Source: Lactiplantibacillus plantarum EGD-AQ4 (GTDB lineage Bacteria; Bacillota; Bacilli; Lactobacillales; Lactobacillaceae). Taken from it: a DNA stretch of 64,000 bases. Shown here one piece after another: positions 54,470 to 62,799 of this stretch. The notes beneath the pieces are model-generated. The model had not been told where the DNA came from and did no database searches. It saw only the letters and a program-made list of their open reading frames with translations. The translations under genes and the position numbers were made by a program. How positions within the stretch are numbered: the stretch's first letter is position 1; each line of letters opens with the position of its first letter. The stretch lies in assembly GCF_000463075.2 (NCBI RefSeq), contig NZ_AVAQ01000012.1:334836-398835 (forward strand). The letters run 5' to 3'.

Positions 54470-54763
54470 CTTTATCACCTCACTAAAAATTTCGCTGTCC
54501 TTCCATTCTACGGAAATTTATTTCAAAACGCAATCAAAAGGAACGCCTGGCTGATTACATTTTGATGACAAATTGAATGAACGCCTCAGCCGCTAGCTTA
54601 TCTCATCTTGTTATTAACAAACCAACTGACCGAAAAGGGCGCCTAATTTGATAGTGCGCGCAAAAAAAGCCATTCGATTAGGAATGACTTTCGTTAAAGA
54701 GGTTGTCTAATGTGGTTCGTATTTTCTGAAATCTAGGTAGAAATGACTGATTTTCGCCTAGCT
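54470..54763. other. Intergenic region with SMR promoter and a hairpin
   Basis: Contains the minus-strand promoter TTGCGT-17-TAGAAT (54505-54533) and, at 54662-54690, a minus-strand hairpin AGTCATTC/GAATGGCT with TTTTTTT that would stop read-through from the right. Nothing else seen. Confidence 0.5.
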
Positions 54764-54811
54764 AAAAAAGGCCCTAACCGCATCCCCAAAAGATGCCGGT
54801 TAAGGCTTTTT
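54764..54811 (-). terminator. Terminator after the hemolysin-III gene
   Basis: GCCTTAACC-GCATC pairs with GATGCGGTTAGGGC on the minus strand, followed by TTTTTT. Confidence 0.8.
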
Positions 54812-54844
54812 ATCCGCCAGTCGGCCGACCACGAGCCTGATTGA

Positions 54845-55483
54845 CTAAATATAAAAGTAAATCGAGAAAAACATCAGTGTCGTCCCAATCAGGACAAATA
54901 CGTGCCAGATAACGTGAAGGTATTTAATATGTGGAAAGCTGTATAGTAGCGCCCCCAGGGTAAACGCAACACCCCCGGCAACGAGCAACCAAAAGCCAGT
55001 CACGCCTAGGTGCGTCCATAACTGGCGACCACCAGCGAGGCACATCCAGCCCATCAACACATAAATCACCGTTTCGATTTTCTTCAGCCGGCCCGGCCAG
55101 ATGGCATTGACGGTAATTCCCGCGATGGCGAGCACCCAAATCGTTATTAGAATCGTCCACCCGAGCCACCCTTTGATTGCGAGTAAGCTATAAGGCGTAT
55201 AGGTCCCCGCAATCAGGATGTAGACGCCGCTGTGGTCGAAGATGCGAAAAACCTCTCGCGCACGTGTGAAATACAAGCTGTGAAACAACGTCGAACAGGT
55301 ATACAGCACGAACAGTGAGCACCCGTAAATGATAAACGCGGTCCACTCCAGGGATTGACCATCCTCATAGGCTTTAAGCATCAAGAAGACGAATGCGACC
55401 ACACTTAAAATAATCCCCACGCCATGGGTCACTGAGTTCAAGACCTCGTTAATTATTTGATACCGCCGCGCCGACTGTGCCAT
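54845..55483 (-). CDS. trhA: Hemolysin III / PAQR family membrane protein
   Basis: A 212-residue seven-helix protein of the HlyIII/TrhA group. Family motifs: NEVLNSVTHGVGIILSV at helix 1, STLFHSLYF near 70 with FRIFDHSGVYILIAGTYTPY near 88, and HVIWHVFVLIGTTLMFFSIYF near the end; the conserved His and Asp residues form the metal site. TrhA affects membrane energetics and fatty acid homeostasis; the hemolysin name is historical. GAGGTG lies six bases before ATG 55483. Confidence 0.9.
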   Translation of the reverse strand: MAQSARRYQIINEVLNSVTHGVGIILSVVAFVFLMLKAYEDGQSLEWTAFIIYGCSLFVLYTCSTLFHSLYFTRAREVFRIFDHSGVYILIAGTYTPYSLLAIKGWLGWTILITIWVLAIAGITVNAIWPGRLKKIETVIYVLMGWMCLAGGRQLWTHLGVTGFWLLVAGGVAFTLGALLYSFPHIKYLHVIWHVFVLIGTTLMFFSIYFYI

Positions 55484-55603
55484 GTTGATCACCTCATATT
55501 TATTGTTGACACTAGCATACCATCACATCGTGTAAATATCAATACATCTAGTCTTCTAAACTAGGTAATCTGAATTTATTTTCATAAGCACTTTGAATAT
55601 TGC

Positions 55604-55951
55604 TTATTCGTCCGCGGCTTCCTCTGCATGCGCCGCAACTTGCTGAAAAATTCGGATAATGTGTTTATCAGCTAGTTGGTAATGAACGTTGCGTCCGCTG
55701 CGAGTTCCCACGACTAACTTCAATTGTTTGAGGACCGTTAATTGGTGGGACACATTCGACTGCGTCAGCGTGAGCCCGGTTGCCAGCTCACCGACACTTA
55801 GCTTCGAAACCGCTAGTGCATAGAGAATTCTGGCACGGGTCGGATCACCTAACGCCTTAAAGATTGCGGTAATTCGGTTTAATTCATCAGTCGGTGGAAT
55901 CAGTTCATTCAGCCGACTGACAATCGCATCATGTTTCATTTCATTTTCCAT
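55604..55951 (-). CDS. czrA: ArsR-family zinc-type repressor (CzrA-like)
   Basis: A 115-residue metal-responsive repressor. Winged HTH: FKALGDPTRARILYAL, then LSVGELATGLTLTQSNVSHQLTVLKQLKLV near 50-78. The alpha-5 metal site is present as DKHIIRIFQQVAAHAEE: Asp and His, then eleven residues on a His and three more on a Glu, which matches CzrA with Glu for the last His. No alpha-3 cysteines. It is divergent from a zinc-efflux CDF gene with an operator in between. Start 55951 is set by GGAGC. Confidence 0.87.
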   Translation of the reverse strand: MENEMKHDAIVSRLNELIPPTDELNRITAIFKALGDPTRARILYALAVSKLSVGELATGLTLTQSNVSHQLTVLKQLKLVVGTRSGRNVHYQLADKHIIRIFQQVAAHAEEAADE

Positions 55952-56004
55952 CATAAAGCTCCAATTTCTGATTGAGTTGGGCATGTAAGCGTGTTACAAT
56001 ACAC

Positions 56005-56040
56005 ATGAACAGACATTCATATGTTTGTTCATTCATATCT
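56005..56040. promoter_or_regulatory. Likely ArsR operator
   Basis: ATGAACA (56005-56011) and TGTTCAT (56026-56032) form an inverted repeat with further TTCATAT half-sites beside it, in the divergent space between the repressor and the CDF gene. The half-sites are like the ATGAACA of CzrA/SmtB operators. Confidence 0.65.
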
Positions 56041-56090
56041 AAATTATAGCGATTAACCGCATTAAATCAACTGAGAAGTAGGTGATTCAT

Positions 56091-56978
56091 ATGACCCATA
56101 GTCATCAGATCCAACAACAAACCAGCGCTTTCAAATTAGGCGTCGCCCTCAATTCCGCCTTCATCATTTTGGAAGCCGGTTACGGTTTTGCGAGCGGATC
56201 ATTGGCACTGGTCGCAGACGCGGGGCATAATTTGAGCGATGTCTTAGGACTCCTCATTTCGTGGCTCGCGCTGTGGCTAGGTCAGAAAAGCGCAAACGAC
56301 AAGTATACGTACGGTTACAAGAGTTCCTCGATTCTAGCGGCCCTCTTTAATGCCGTCTTCTTACTCGTCGCAATCGGGGCCATTTCGGTCGAGGCCATTC
56401 AGCGCTTGAGCAATCCGGGGCCGGTTGCGGAGTGGGACGTCATCATCGTCGCAGCAGTCGGCGTCTTCATCAATGGCTTCACCGCCCTCCTCTTCATGAA
56501 GGGGCAAAAACACGATTTGAATATCAAAGGCGCCTTCCTCCACATGGCCGCTGACGCCGGTGTCTCCGTGGGCGTGGTCATAGCTGGCTTCATTATTTTA
56601 CAAACGGGCTGGTTCTGGCTTGATCCGGTCGTTTCCTTACTGATTGCAATCGTGATTCTCGTTGGGACTTGGGGGCTATTACGGGACGCGATGAATTACT
56701 CCCTAGAAGCCGTCCCCAATAATGTTGACCGCCAAGCAATCGCCGATTATTTAACGAGCCAACCCACGGTCAACCAGATTCACGATTTACACATCTGGGG
56801 CATGAGCACGACGGAAACGGCCATGACCGTACACCTCTGCCGGTCAACTTTGGCCAACAATAACGCGTTTTTAGAACAACTCAACAAGGACCTCAGCGCT
56901 CAATTCCCGTTGACCCACATCACGATTCAGATTGAATTGGGAAAAGTGGACTATGAAACTACCGATAGTTCGATTTAA
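56091..56978 (+). CDS. czcD: Cation diffusion facilitator (zinc efflux, CzcD type)
   Basis: A 295-residue CDF exporter with six helices. Transport-site residues are visible in helix 2, DAGHNLSDVLGLL (His and Asp), and helix 5, HMAADAGVSVG (His and Asp). A short His start (THSHQ) precedes, and the cytoplasmic C-terminal domain contains IHDLHIWGMSTTETAMTVHL. It expels Zn2+ and maybe other divalent metals by proton antiport. Control by the divergent ArsR protein is inferred. GTAGGTG precedes ATG 56091. Confidence 0.9.
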   Translation: MTHSHQIQQQTSAFKLGVALNSAFIILEAGYGFASGSLALVADAGHNLSDVLGLLISWLALWLGQKSANDKYTYGYKSSSILAALFNAVFLLVAIGAISVEAIQRLSNPGPVAEWDVIIVAAVGVFINGFTALLFMKGQKHDLNIKGAFLHMAADAGVSVGVVIAGFIILQTGWFWLDPVVSLLIAIVILVGTWGLLRDAMNYSLEAVPNNVDRQAIADYLTSQPTVNQIHDLHIWGMSTTETAMTVHLCRSTLANNNAFLEQLNKDLSAQFPLTHITIQIELGKVDYETTDSSI

Positions 56979-56997
56979 GACATTATATAACGATTTT

Positions 56998-57033
56998 GCA
57001 ACGATACCGCAACATTACCGGTATCGTTTTGTG
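56998..57033 (+). terminator. Terminator after czcD
   Basis: AACGATACCG pairs with CGGTATCGTT around AACATTAC, followed by TTGTG. Confidence 0.7.
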
Positions 57034-57171
57034 TTTGTCACTCTTTCACGCAACGTTCGTACGTTAAATTAATACATTAACGCACATTCAAGCACAAAAT
57101 GCAGCTGCCATTATATAATTTAACTATTATTTACAAATCGGGGATAACGACGCAACTGGGAGGGGACCGCA

Positions 57172-57336
57172 ATGAGCACACTGAATCGAAGTATCGGAAT
57201 CATTATCATATTGATTTTATTATGCCAATGGGTACTGGGCTATCAATTACCCACTGCCATGACGTTCTTCTTAGGCGCTTGGCTACTTGGCTTGATAACG
57301 ATGTGGTTCTTACCGGATACGTTAGCGACACGGTAA
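57172..57336 (+). CDS. Small two-helix membrane protein, 54 aa
   Basis: Not recognised. It encodes MSTLNRSIGI and on, with two hydrophobic helices (IIIILILLCQWVLGY and FFLGAWLLGLITMWFL) and a short charged end. GGGAGGGGA stands before the ATG, and a bidirectional terminator follows its stop, so this is a well-bounded small gene. A longer frame over the same bases at 57099-57347 has no ribosome site. Confidence 0.65.
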   Translation: MSTLNRSIGIIIILILLCQWVLGYQLPTAMTFFLGAWLLGLITMWFLPDTLATR

Positions 57337-57365
57337 CTAGCGAATGACAAGTGAACTTGAATCCA

Positions 57366-57424
57366 ATCAAAAACAGGTCTCAAAAGCGGCAGATTTTGTC
57401 CACTTTTGAGGCCTGTTTTCTTTT
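57366..57424. terminator. Bidirectional terminator
   Basis: AAACAGG-CTCAAAAG-GG pairs with CC-CTTTTGAG-CCTGTTT; T runs on both strands serve the two convergent small membrane protein genes. Confidence 0.85.
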
Positions 57425-57450
57425 TCCTGTAATTAGCTATCAAGGCTACG

Positions 57451-57756
57451 CTACTTTGAACGATTGTGTTGCGTGACTTGTTTGGACTGGTTCTGCTTAC
57501 GCCGATGCCACCAGCTATAACCATAGCCTAACACTAACACTCCTGCTGGCAGGTCCACCGTCACGAGCTGATGGGGTGGCTGAATCATGCGATTGGTAAC
57601 CACCACAGTAACAATGATTACGATGATCATAATCAGCCCACTATACCTGTTCAGCCCCCGAACAAAGGCACTGTTCGGAAACCAAAGCTGAACCCCAATC
57701 AACGTGACGATGATAACGATACAGATTGCAATCATGAGTGGCGATTTCAATAGCAT
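57451..57756 (-). CDS. Small membrane protein, 101 aa
   Basis: Not recognised. Two N-terminal hydrophobic helices (MIAICIVIIVTLIGVQLWF and SGLIMIIVIIVTVVVTN), a short weakly hydrophobic third segment and a basic Gln/Lys/His tail (HRRKQNQSKQ). AAGGGGG is six bases before the ATG. The end lies close to the bidirectional terminator. Nothing suggests a specific function. Confidence 0.65.
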   Translation of the reverse strand: MLLKSPLMIAICIVIIVTLIGVQLWFPNSAFVRGLNRYSGLIMIIVIIVTVVVTNRMIQPPHQLVTVDLPAGVLVLGYGYSWWHRRKQNQSKQVTQHNRSK

Positions 57757-57861
57757 GTCGAGTCCCCCTTATCATTTAAGAATGTGAAATGAAAAAACGC
57801 CTTCCTGATTAACATCCATGTAAATTTGATTATGCGGATGTGAATTATTAAAACTGTTCAA

Positions 57862-58383
57862 TCAAGCGGACATAAGCGTAGTATAGCTTCCCAGTAACCC
57901 AGACGCTAATTTTGCAACAATGCCACCTATTGTCCCACCAATATTAAAAGCAAACGTATAATTAGCCAGCTCATTTGTCATCTGTGCTACTGCTGCGTTA
58001 CTAGTGAAGTAATAGCGAGTTCCCCACCAAAAAATCTTCATAGTATAGCGTCTGTTATATGCAGCAAATAATACTTCAGGAGCAATCGTTTTAGTTTGAG
58101 GATCTATGGTTAGTTTCTGATTTGCGACTAATTGATTACTCTCCTTTAGTGCCTTCTTTAATTGACTTAATTCACCCGAGGAAAAATTGTTTACTGCAGA
58201 ATCTTTCAACTGATATCGATTGTTAACAACAATGATGTCAGAATCGGCTCGTTTAATTAATGCTTCTGATAACCCAGAACTCACGCTTGGCTGACTCAAA
58301 ACTTTTGAATTGCTTTCTGCAGCCAATGCTGATACTGGAGACATCGATAGAGTCCCACCAACAAGAAATAGAATTCCTAACAT
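57862..58383 (-). CDS. Exported WWG-motif protein, apparent start frameshift
   Basis: A 173-residue reading with a signal-peptide-like N-terminus (LGILFLVGGTLSMSP, cleavage likely after SALA). The mature part has a charged helical region, a KIFWWGTRYYF motif near 120 and a Gly-rich hydrophobic end (GGTIGGIVAKLASGLLG). This recalls small secreted bacteriocin-like proteins with an aromatic WWG core, but no immunity gene is evident. The best start, an ATG at 58399 after GGAGGAGG, is one base out of frame because of a run of eight A (58389-58396). With seven A the product would begin MKKTIMLGIL. It is more AT-rich than its neighbours. Confidence 0.6.
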   Translation of the reverse strand: MLGILFLVGGTLSMSPVSALAAESNSKVLSQPSVSSGLSEALIKRADSDIIVVNNRYQLKDSAVNNFSSGELSQLKKALKESNQLVANQKLTIDPQTKTIAPEVLFAAYNRRYTMKIFWWGTRYYFTSNAAVAQMTNELANYTFAFNIGGTIGGIVAKLASGLLGSYTTLMSA

Positions 58384-58388
58384 GATTG

Positions 58389-58407
58389 TTTTTTTTCATA
58401 CCATCCT
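58389..58407 (-). other. Ribosome site, ATG and A8 tract out of frame with the exported protein
   Basis: On the minus strand GGAGGAGGATGGT leads to ATG (58397-58399) followed by eight A. The tract shifts the frame by one relative to the signal peptide; slippage or a sequencing error could restore it. Confidence 0.6.
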
Positions 58408-58541
58408 CCTCCGATCCTTATAGTAATCATAATTTATGGAATTGATTATTACCATTAATCAAACCCCGATTAGGCCATCATCACATCGATTTGCACGTCT
58501 GAGTGTTAGTAATCATTTTATACATACTTAATTACCAATCA

Positions 58542-58566
58542 AAAAAGGCCAGCATCCGCCAGCCTA
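58542..58566 (-). terminator. Terminator of the folate operon
   Basis: Minus strand GGCTGGC pairs with GCTGGCC (with G-U pairs) around GGAT, followed by TTTTTTG, right after the tag-like gene. Confidence 0.65.
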
Positions 58567-58573
58567 ACACTTA

Positions 58574-59107
58574 CTAATTCAATTTAATCAATCCCGCCGC
58601 CAGTAAAAACATGTGTGTGACGACTGGTCCGACGAAGGTAAAGCCACGCCGATGTAAATCCTTGGCGACCCGGGTCCCGAGGGGTGAGCGTGTTGGCAAT
58701 CCTTCATCGTCATCCGGTACCGGTATCATGAATGGTGTGTCATCGACAAACGCCCACAGATAGGTACTAAAGTGACCATACTCCGCCTGCAACCGCTGAA
58801 TCGCCCGCGCATCTTGAATGATGGCGCGTAATTTGCGCCCATTGTGCATCACTTTGGGAGTGCGCATCAAGCGTTCAAAGTCCGGTTCATCCATGGCCGC
58901 GACCGCATCTATTCGTAGTCCGGCCATCTGTTGCCGCAGAATCGGTAACTGGCTGGCGGCCACCTGCCAACTGAGGCCGACTTGCAGAATACCGACGACT
59001 AATAGCTCAAATAAGACGTGATCATCGTGAGTCGGTGTTCCAAAATAGGCATCGTAATCTCGCACCCCGTTGACTGCAACCTGATCAAAGTCGTCTGGGC
59101 TAATCAT
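58574..59107 (-). CDS. Divergent Tag-family 3-methyladenine glycosylase homolog
   Basis: A 177-residue protein with the Tag fold: FELLVVGILQVGLSW near residue 33, RTPKVMHNGRKLRAIIQDARAI near 82, RSPLGTRVAKDLHRRGFTFVGPVVTHMFLLAAGLI at the end. Key residues are changed: the base-recognising Glu38 position is Gly39, and the zinc ligands (N-terminal Cys and His, C-terminal His and Cys) are absent. It may be an altered or inactive glycosylase. The gene overlaps the end of folP by 8 bases and is thus the last gene of the folate operon. Confidence 0.75.
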   Translation of the reverse strand: MISPDDFDQVAVNGVRDYDAYFGTPTHDDHVLFELLVVGILQVGLSWQVAASQLPILRQQMAGLRIDAVAAMDEPDFERLMRTPKVMHNGRKLRAIIQDARAIQRLQAEYGHFSTYLWAFVDDTPFMIPVPDDDEGLPTRSPLGTRVAKDLHRRGFTFVGPVVTHMFLLAAGLIKLN

Positions 59108-60248
59108 GGTTAGCGAGCCAGTAGCCGTTCTCGATGCGCCCGAGTAACGTAATCAATTGCTTGGTCTCAGCGACATCGTGTACCCGAATGATGCGGCCAC
59201 CCTTGAGCATCATGGCGGCTTCAGTGACCAAGGTCATTGGCAGCCGGTCTTCCTTCTTCAGTCCAAGCAATAGCCCCAGGTAACCTTTACGCGAGATTGC
59301 GACCATCATTGGGCGCCGTAAGTAATTAAATTCGTCAATATTGCGCATCATCACGTAGTCTTGTTCGCCATGTGTGACTTGGGAATAGCCGATGCCTTGG
59401 TCTAAGGCGATCCGTTCAATATCAATTCCGTGACTCGTCAGCGCGGCGAGGTTCTGCTCAAAGAAGTGCCGCATACTGCTCGTCAAATCAGTGTATTCCT
59501 GTTCGCGACTACTATGCATCGTTAGTAATCCGACCTGACTATCCGCCATCAACTTCAGCTTCCGTGGGTCATCCGTGAAGGCGTTGACGTCATTAATAAT
59601 GCTGACACCTTCTGCCAAAACAGCTTCCATCACGTCGTATTTATAAGTATCGACTGCTAAAACAGCTTCTGGGAACCGCGCTTTGATTGCCCGAATATAA
59701 GGCAATGTCCGTTCCAATTCAACTTCCGGTGTCACTTCGGTAAAGCCTGGCCGCGTTGTTTGACCGTTGACTTCGATGACGTCCGCGCCTGCTTGTAGCA
59801 TCGCGTCGACATGATTCAACACATCGTCCTTGGTCTTGTATTGACCGCCATCGAAGAAGGAATCGGGCGTAATGTTCATGATGCCGTAAATCATCGGCTT
59901 CTTCGTTAAGTTAAAGCGGTGTTCACCAGCCTGCCAAAACACGTCGTATTGCTTCATGATTTGGGTCAATTGGATCTGAACGGTCGCTTGGTCCGTGAAG
60001 ACGTTCGACCATTGTTGGGCCAAACGCCGGCCTGCAGATTGATTCAGCAGCACCGTCAGCTGCTCGGGACTCGCCTGAACCACACCATCTAATTGCTGAC
60101 AGAGTTGGGTCAAGCCTTGCTGCTGTTCACGATTATAATCACTAAAACGTAAAACTAATTGTTGGTGCCGTTGAACCTGAGCATTCAACGCCTGACTCGC
60201 AAAATCCGTTGCTTGTGCTAATGAACTGGTGATATCTTGTACTAACAT
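59100..60248 (-). CDS. folP: Dihydropteroate synthase
   Basis: A 382-residue enzyme joining pABA to dihydropterin pyrophosphate. It has an N-terminal extension of about 125 residues ahead of the usual ~260-residue TIM barrel. Barrel motifs: IYGIMNITPDSFFDGG near 130, AGADVIEVNGQTTRPG near 165 (ordinarily DVGGESTRPG), SIINDVNAF near 222, ISRKGYLG near 320 and IIRVHDVAETK near 350. Catalytic Asn, Asp, Arg and His are kept. The extended N-terminus is seen in lactobacilli. GTGGAG precedes the ATG. Confidence 0.92.
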   Translation of the reverse strand: MLVQDITSSLAQATDFASQALNAQVQRHQQLVLRFSDYNREQQQGLTQLCQQLDGVVQASPEQLTVLLNQSAGRRLAQQWSNVFTDQATVQIQLTQIMKQYDVFWQAGEHRFNLTKKPMIYGIMNITPDSFFDGGQYKTKDDVLNHVDAMLQAGADVIEVNGQTTRPGFTEVTPEVELERTLPYIRAIKARFPEAVLAVDTYKYDVMEAVLAEGVSIINDVNAFTDDPRKLKLMADSQVGLLTMHSSREQEYTDLTSSMRHFFEQNLAALTSHGIDIERIALDQGIGYSQVTHGEQDYVMMRNIDEFNYLRRPMMVAISRKGYLGLLLGLKKEDRLPMTLVTEAAMMLKGGRIIRVHDVAETKQLITLLGRIENGYWLANHD

Positions 60249-60272
60249 CTACTCCACCGATCCTTTCAATTT

Positions 60273-60860
60273 TTAAAGTTTTGTGATTAGTTTTAGTGCG
60301 GCGCGTCCCCGGTGCGTCAATGGGATTCGCCATGGTGCGGGAATTTCGGCTAACGTCCGACCATAACGCGGCAGCCAAAACAACCGGTCAAAGCCCCCTG
60401 AGTATTGGCCTAACTGAAAATGTGCCAGGTAGCCCGAAACGGTTCCCTGAACGACCACGGCCCGACCATCCGGCCAAGCAGCAGCTAAGGTCACTCGCAT
60501 AACGGCCTGGCGTTGCCCATCTGGAACCTGACGAAGGGCTTGCAAGATCTCCTGATTGCGGTCAAAGCCACTGACCGCGACCCCTAAATCACGAGCGGTC
60601 GTGACGCCGAATTGTCTTGGCAAGGCCGGAATCTCAATGCCGCTATCGTCCGCAATCACCGGAACACCCAGCTGTGAAGCGCCGAAACGGGCCTTCGCGA
60701 TGGCGTTATCCACGTAGCTGGTCGTCGTCTCGGCTGGAAATGTCAGGCGGTCGAATTGGTTAAAATAAGGTTGTGCAGTCACGCCAGCATAGGCCAAACA
60801 AGCCTGCAAATCACGACTCTTCCCCACATTATTTGACGCAATCAGCCAGTCAACGGTCAT
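60273..60860 (-). CDS. xtp: Non-canonical purine NTP pyrophosphatase (Ham1/RdgB type)
   Basis: A 195-residue Maf/Ham1 enzyme that removes ITP, dITP and XTP from the nucleotide pool. Motifs: IASNNVGKSRDLQACL at the start (the S/T-x-N-x-x-K element), FPAETTTSYVDNAIAKA near 42, VIADDSGIEIPAL near 68, GGFDRLFW near 155 and THRGRAALK at the end. Some positions are unusual (PRQFGVTTARD where APGIYSAR is typical). It sits inside the folate operon, its ATG sharing one base with the folC stop codon (TAATG). Confidence 0.87.
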   Translation of the reverse strand: MTVDWLIASNNVGKSRDLQACLAYAGVTAQPYFNQFDRLTFPAETTTSYVDNAIAKARFGASQLGVPVIADDSGIEIPALPRQFGVTTARDLGVAVSGFDRNQEILQALRQVPDGQRQAVMRVTLAAAWPDGRAVVVQGTVSGYLAHFQLGQYSGGFDRLFWLPRYGRTLAEIPAPWRIPLTHRGRAALKLITKL

Positions 60861-62221
60861 TAGCTCAACCCCTTCCAGCCAGCTTGTTGTAGCTCGCGAA
60901 TGACGTAAAACGACCCGGTGACCAGAATCGCGCTATCAGGCGTTGCTCGCTGTTGAGCTTGCGTTAACGCATCCGTGATGGTCGTTGCCGTCAAGATTTC
61001 AGGCGCCGTAGCCATCGCGTTAGCCGTCATAAACGCCGGCGTCAGCGTAGCCGTTGCCGTCTGGGCGAGCTGTGCTGCCGGCAAAGCCCGCTCTGGATTC
61101 GCTGGCGTATTCGTAATGACCACGTCGGCTGTGGGAAGCAGTGCTGCCAACATGTCTGGATACGCCTTATCTTGCAAGACCCCGACGACCCAAATCAAGT
61201 GGCGCCCAGCAAGCAACGTTTGTGCACTGGCGACTAGTGCGCGCATACCATCCGGATTATGGGCACCATCCGCTATGATCAGCGGATCCGTCTGTAAAAC
61301 CGTCGCACGACCGGGTAAGCTGACCTGCTGTAATCCCGTACGGACCGCGGCGTTTGTTAGGTTAACTTGCTGGTGCTGCAGGACGGACACGACGGTCAAC
61401 ACAAGCTGTAGGTTCTGCAACTGGTATGACGCGCCGAGCCCTAACGTTAATTGGGTCCAGTCAAAACACTGGCTGTGCGCATCGACGGTCATCTGGGTCA
61501 ATGTCTGCTGCGTGATGGTCAGTTGCGCGTGTTTGGCCGTGACTAACCGCACTCCTTGATTGAGCGCTTCGGTCTGTAAGACAGCCAAGGCATCGGGATG
61601 TTGGTCCGCCAAAGTGACGACCGTTGTGTGCGGCTTGATGATTTTGGACTTATTCTGCGCAATCGCCGTAATCGTTGGTCCGAGAATGGCCGTGTGGTCG
61701 AGGGCAATTTTGGTAAACACCGTCAGCTGGGGACTGGCCAGAGCATTGGTGGCATCATACAAGCCACCGAGGCCAGCTTCAATAACCGCCCACTGCACGT
61801 TTTGGTTGCGGAACCAGACCACACTAATTAGGAAGAACCATTCAAATACGGAGACATCGCTGGCAGCCAAGCCCATATTCTTCAGAACGGGTAAAATTTC
61901 ATGATAAGTATCGATGAATTCTGCGGGACTGATCCACGTCCCATTGCATTGCAGTTGTTCACGCGCGTCATTAATAGCGGGACTGCTAAAACGCCCAACC
62001 TGATACCCCTGAGCCTGCAAAATACTGCTGAGCATTGCGCCAGTCGAGCCCTTGCCATTGGTCCCCGCGATATGGATGACGTGATAGTAATGGTCTGGGT
62101 GGCCGAGATGCGCCATGATTCGCCGTAACAGTGGGACCCGTTGATGATTGTTCGCCAGCATGGCTTGGTTCAGCTGACCTAATAATTTCTGATAGCGTCG
62201 TTCGATCGTCGCTGCGTCCAA
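60860..62221 (-). CDS. folC: Folylpolyglutamate/dihydrofolate synthase
   Basis: A 453-residue Mur-ligase-family enzyme. ATP loop IAGTNGKGSTGAMLSSIL near residue 50, omega-loop region RFSSPAINDAREQLQCNG near 78, VIEAGLGGLYDATNAL near 145, and DGAHNPDGMRALV near 315. It adds glutamate to dihydropteroate and extends the tail on folates. It starts nine bases after the folE stop codon within the folate operon. Confidence 0.93.
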   Translation of the reverse strand: MDAATIERRYQKLLGQLNQAMLANNHQRVPLLRRIMAHLGHPDHYYHVIHIAGTNGKGSTGAMLSSILQAQGYQVGRFSSPAINDAREQLQCNGTWISPAEFIDTYHEILPVLKNMGLAASDVSVFEWFFLISVVWFRNQNVQWAVIEAGLGGLYDATNALASPQLTVFTKIALDHTAILGPTITAIAQNKSKIIKPHTTVVTLADQHPDALAVLQTEALNQGVRLVTAKHAQLTITQQTLTQMTVDAHSQCFDWTQLTLGLGASYQLQNLQLVLTVVSVLQHQQVNLTNAAVRTGLQQVSLPGRATVLQTDPLIIADGAHNPDGMRALVASAQTLLAGRHLIWVVGVLQDKAYPDMLAALLPTADVVITNTPANPERALPAAQLAQTATATLTPAFMTANAMATAPEILTATTITDALTQAQQRATPDSAILVTGSFYVIRELQQAGWKGLS

Positions 62222-62229
62222 TTAATCAC

Positions 62230-62799
62230 CTACTTTGCGATTCGTTGTAGAAATTCCCGTTTTAACTCAATATCCGTCTTGAATTGACCGCTATAATAGC
62301 TACTTTCCGTCTGAACACCAGGCTTGCTGACACCGCGCATCTCCATGCACATGTGCCGCGCTGTGATTGAAACGGCAATACCAGCTGGATCCAGGATACG
62401 CTGCAATTCAGTCGCAATCGAAACAGTCAAGCGTTCCTGAACGTTCGGTTGTTGGGCGCAATAATCGACGAGCCGCGGAATCTTGCTCAACCCAATCACT
62501 TGGTCATGCTGCGGCACATAGGCGACTTGAACCGTTCCGAAAAAGGGTAGTAAATGGTGTTCGCACATTGAATAGAATGGAATATCTTTGAGCAAAACCA
62601 TCTCGGTTGGATTCTCAACTTTAAATAACTTGTAATTATCAAATGGTGCGGCGGTCTTAGTCGCAAATACTTCAGCGTACATCCGGGCGACCCGAGCCGG
62701 CGTTTCAACCAATCCTGGCCGGTCGGGGTCTTCGCCGACAGCACTCAAAATCTCGCGCACCGCGTGTTCTATCTTCGCTTTGTTCTTCTCATCAATCAT
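62230..62799 (-). CDS. folE: GTP cyclohydrolase I
   Basis: A 189-residue first enzyme of folate synthesis, making dihydroneopterin triphosphate from GTP. Zinc and catalytic residues are in FYSMCEHHLLPFFG near 108 (Cys, His, His) and RHMCMEMRGVSKPGVQTESSYYSG near 155 (His, Cys). GEDPDRPGLVETPARVARMYAE near 22 is also typical. The start ATG overlaps the folK stop codon by 8 bases. Confidence 0.95.
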   Translation of the reverse strand: MIDEKNKAKIEHAVREILSAVGEDPDRPGLVETPARVARMYAEVFATKTAAPFDNYKLFKVENPTEMVLLKDIPFYSMCEHHLLPFFGTVQVAYVPQHDQVIGLSKIPRLVDYCAQQPNVQERLTVSIATELQRILDPAGIAVSITARHMCMEMRGVSKPGVQTESSYYSGQFKTDIELKREFLQRIAK

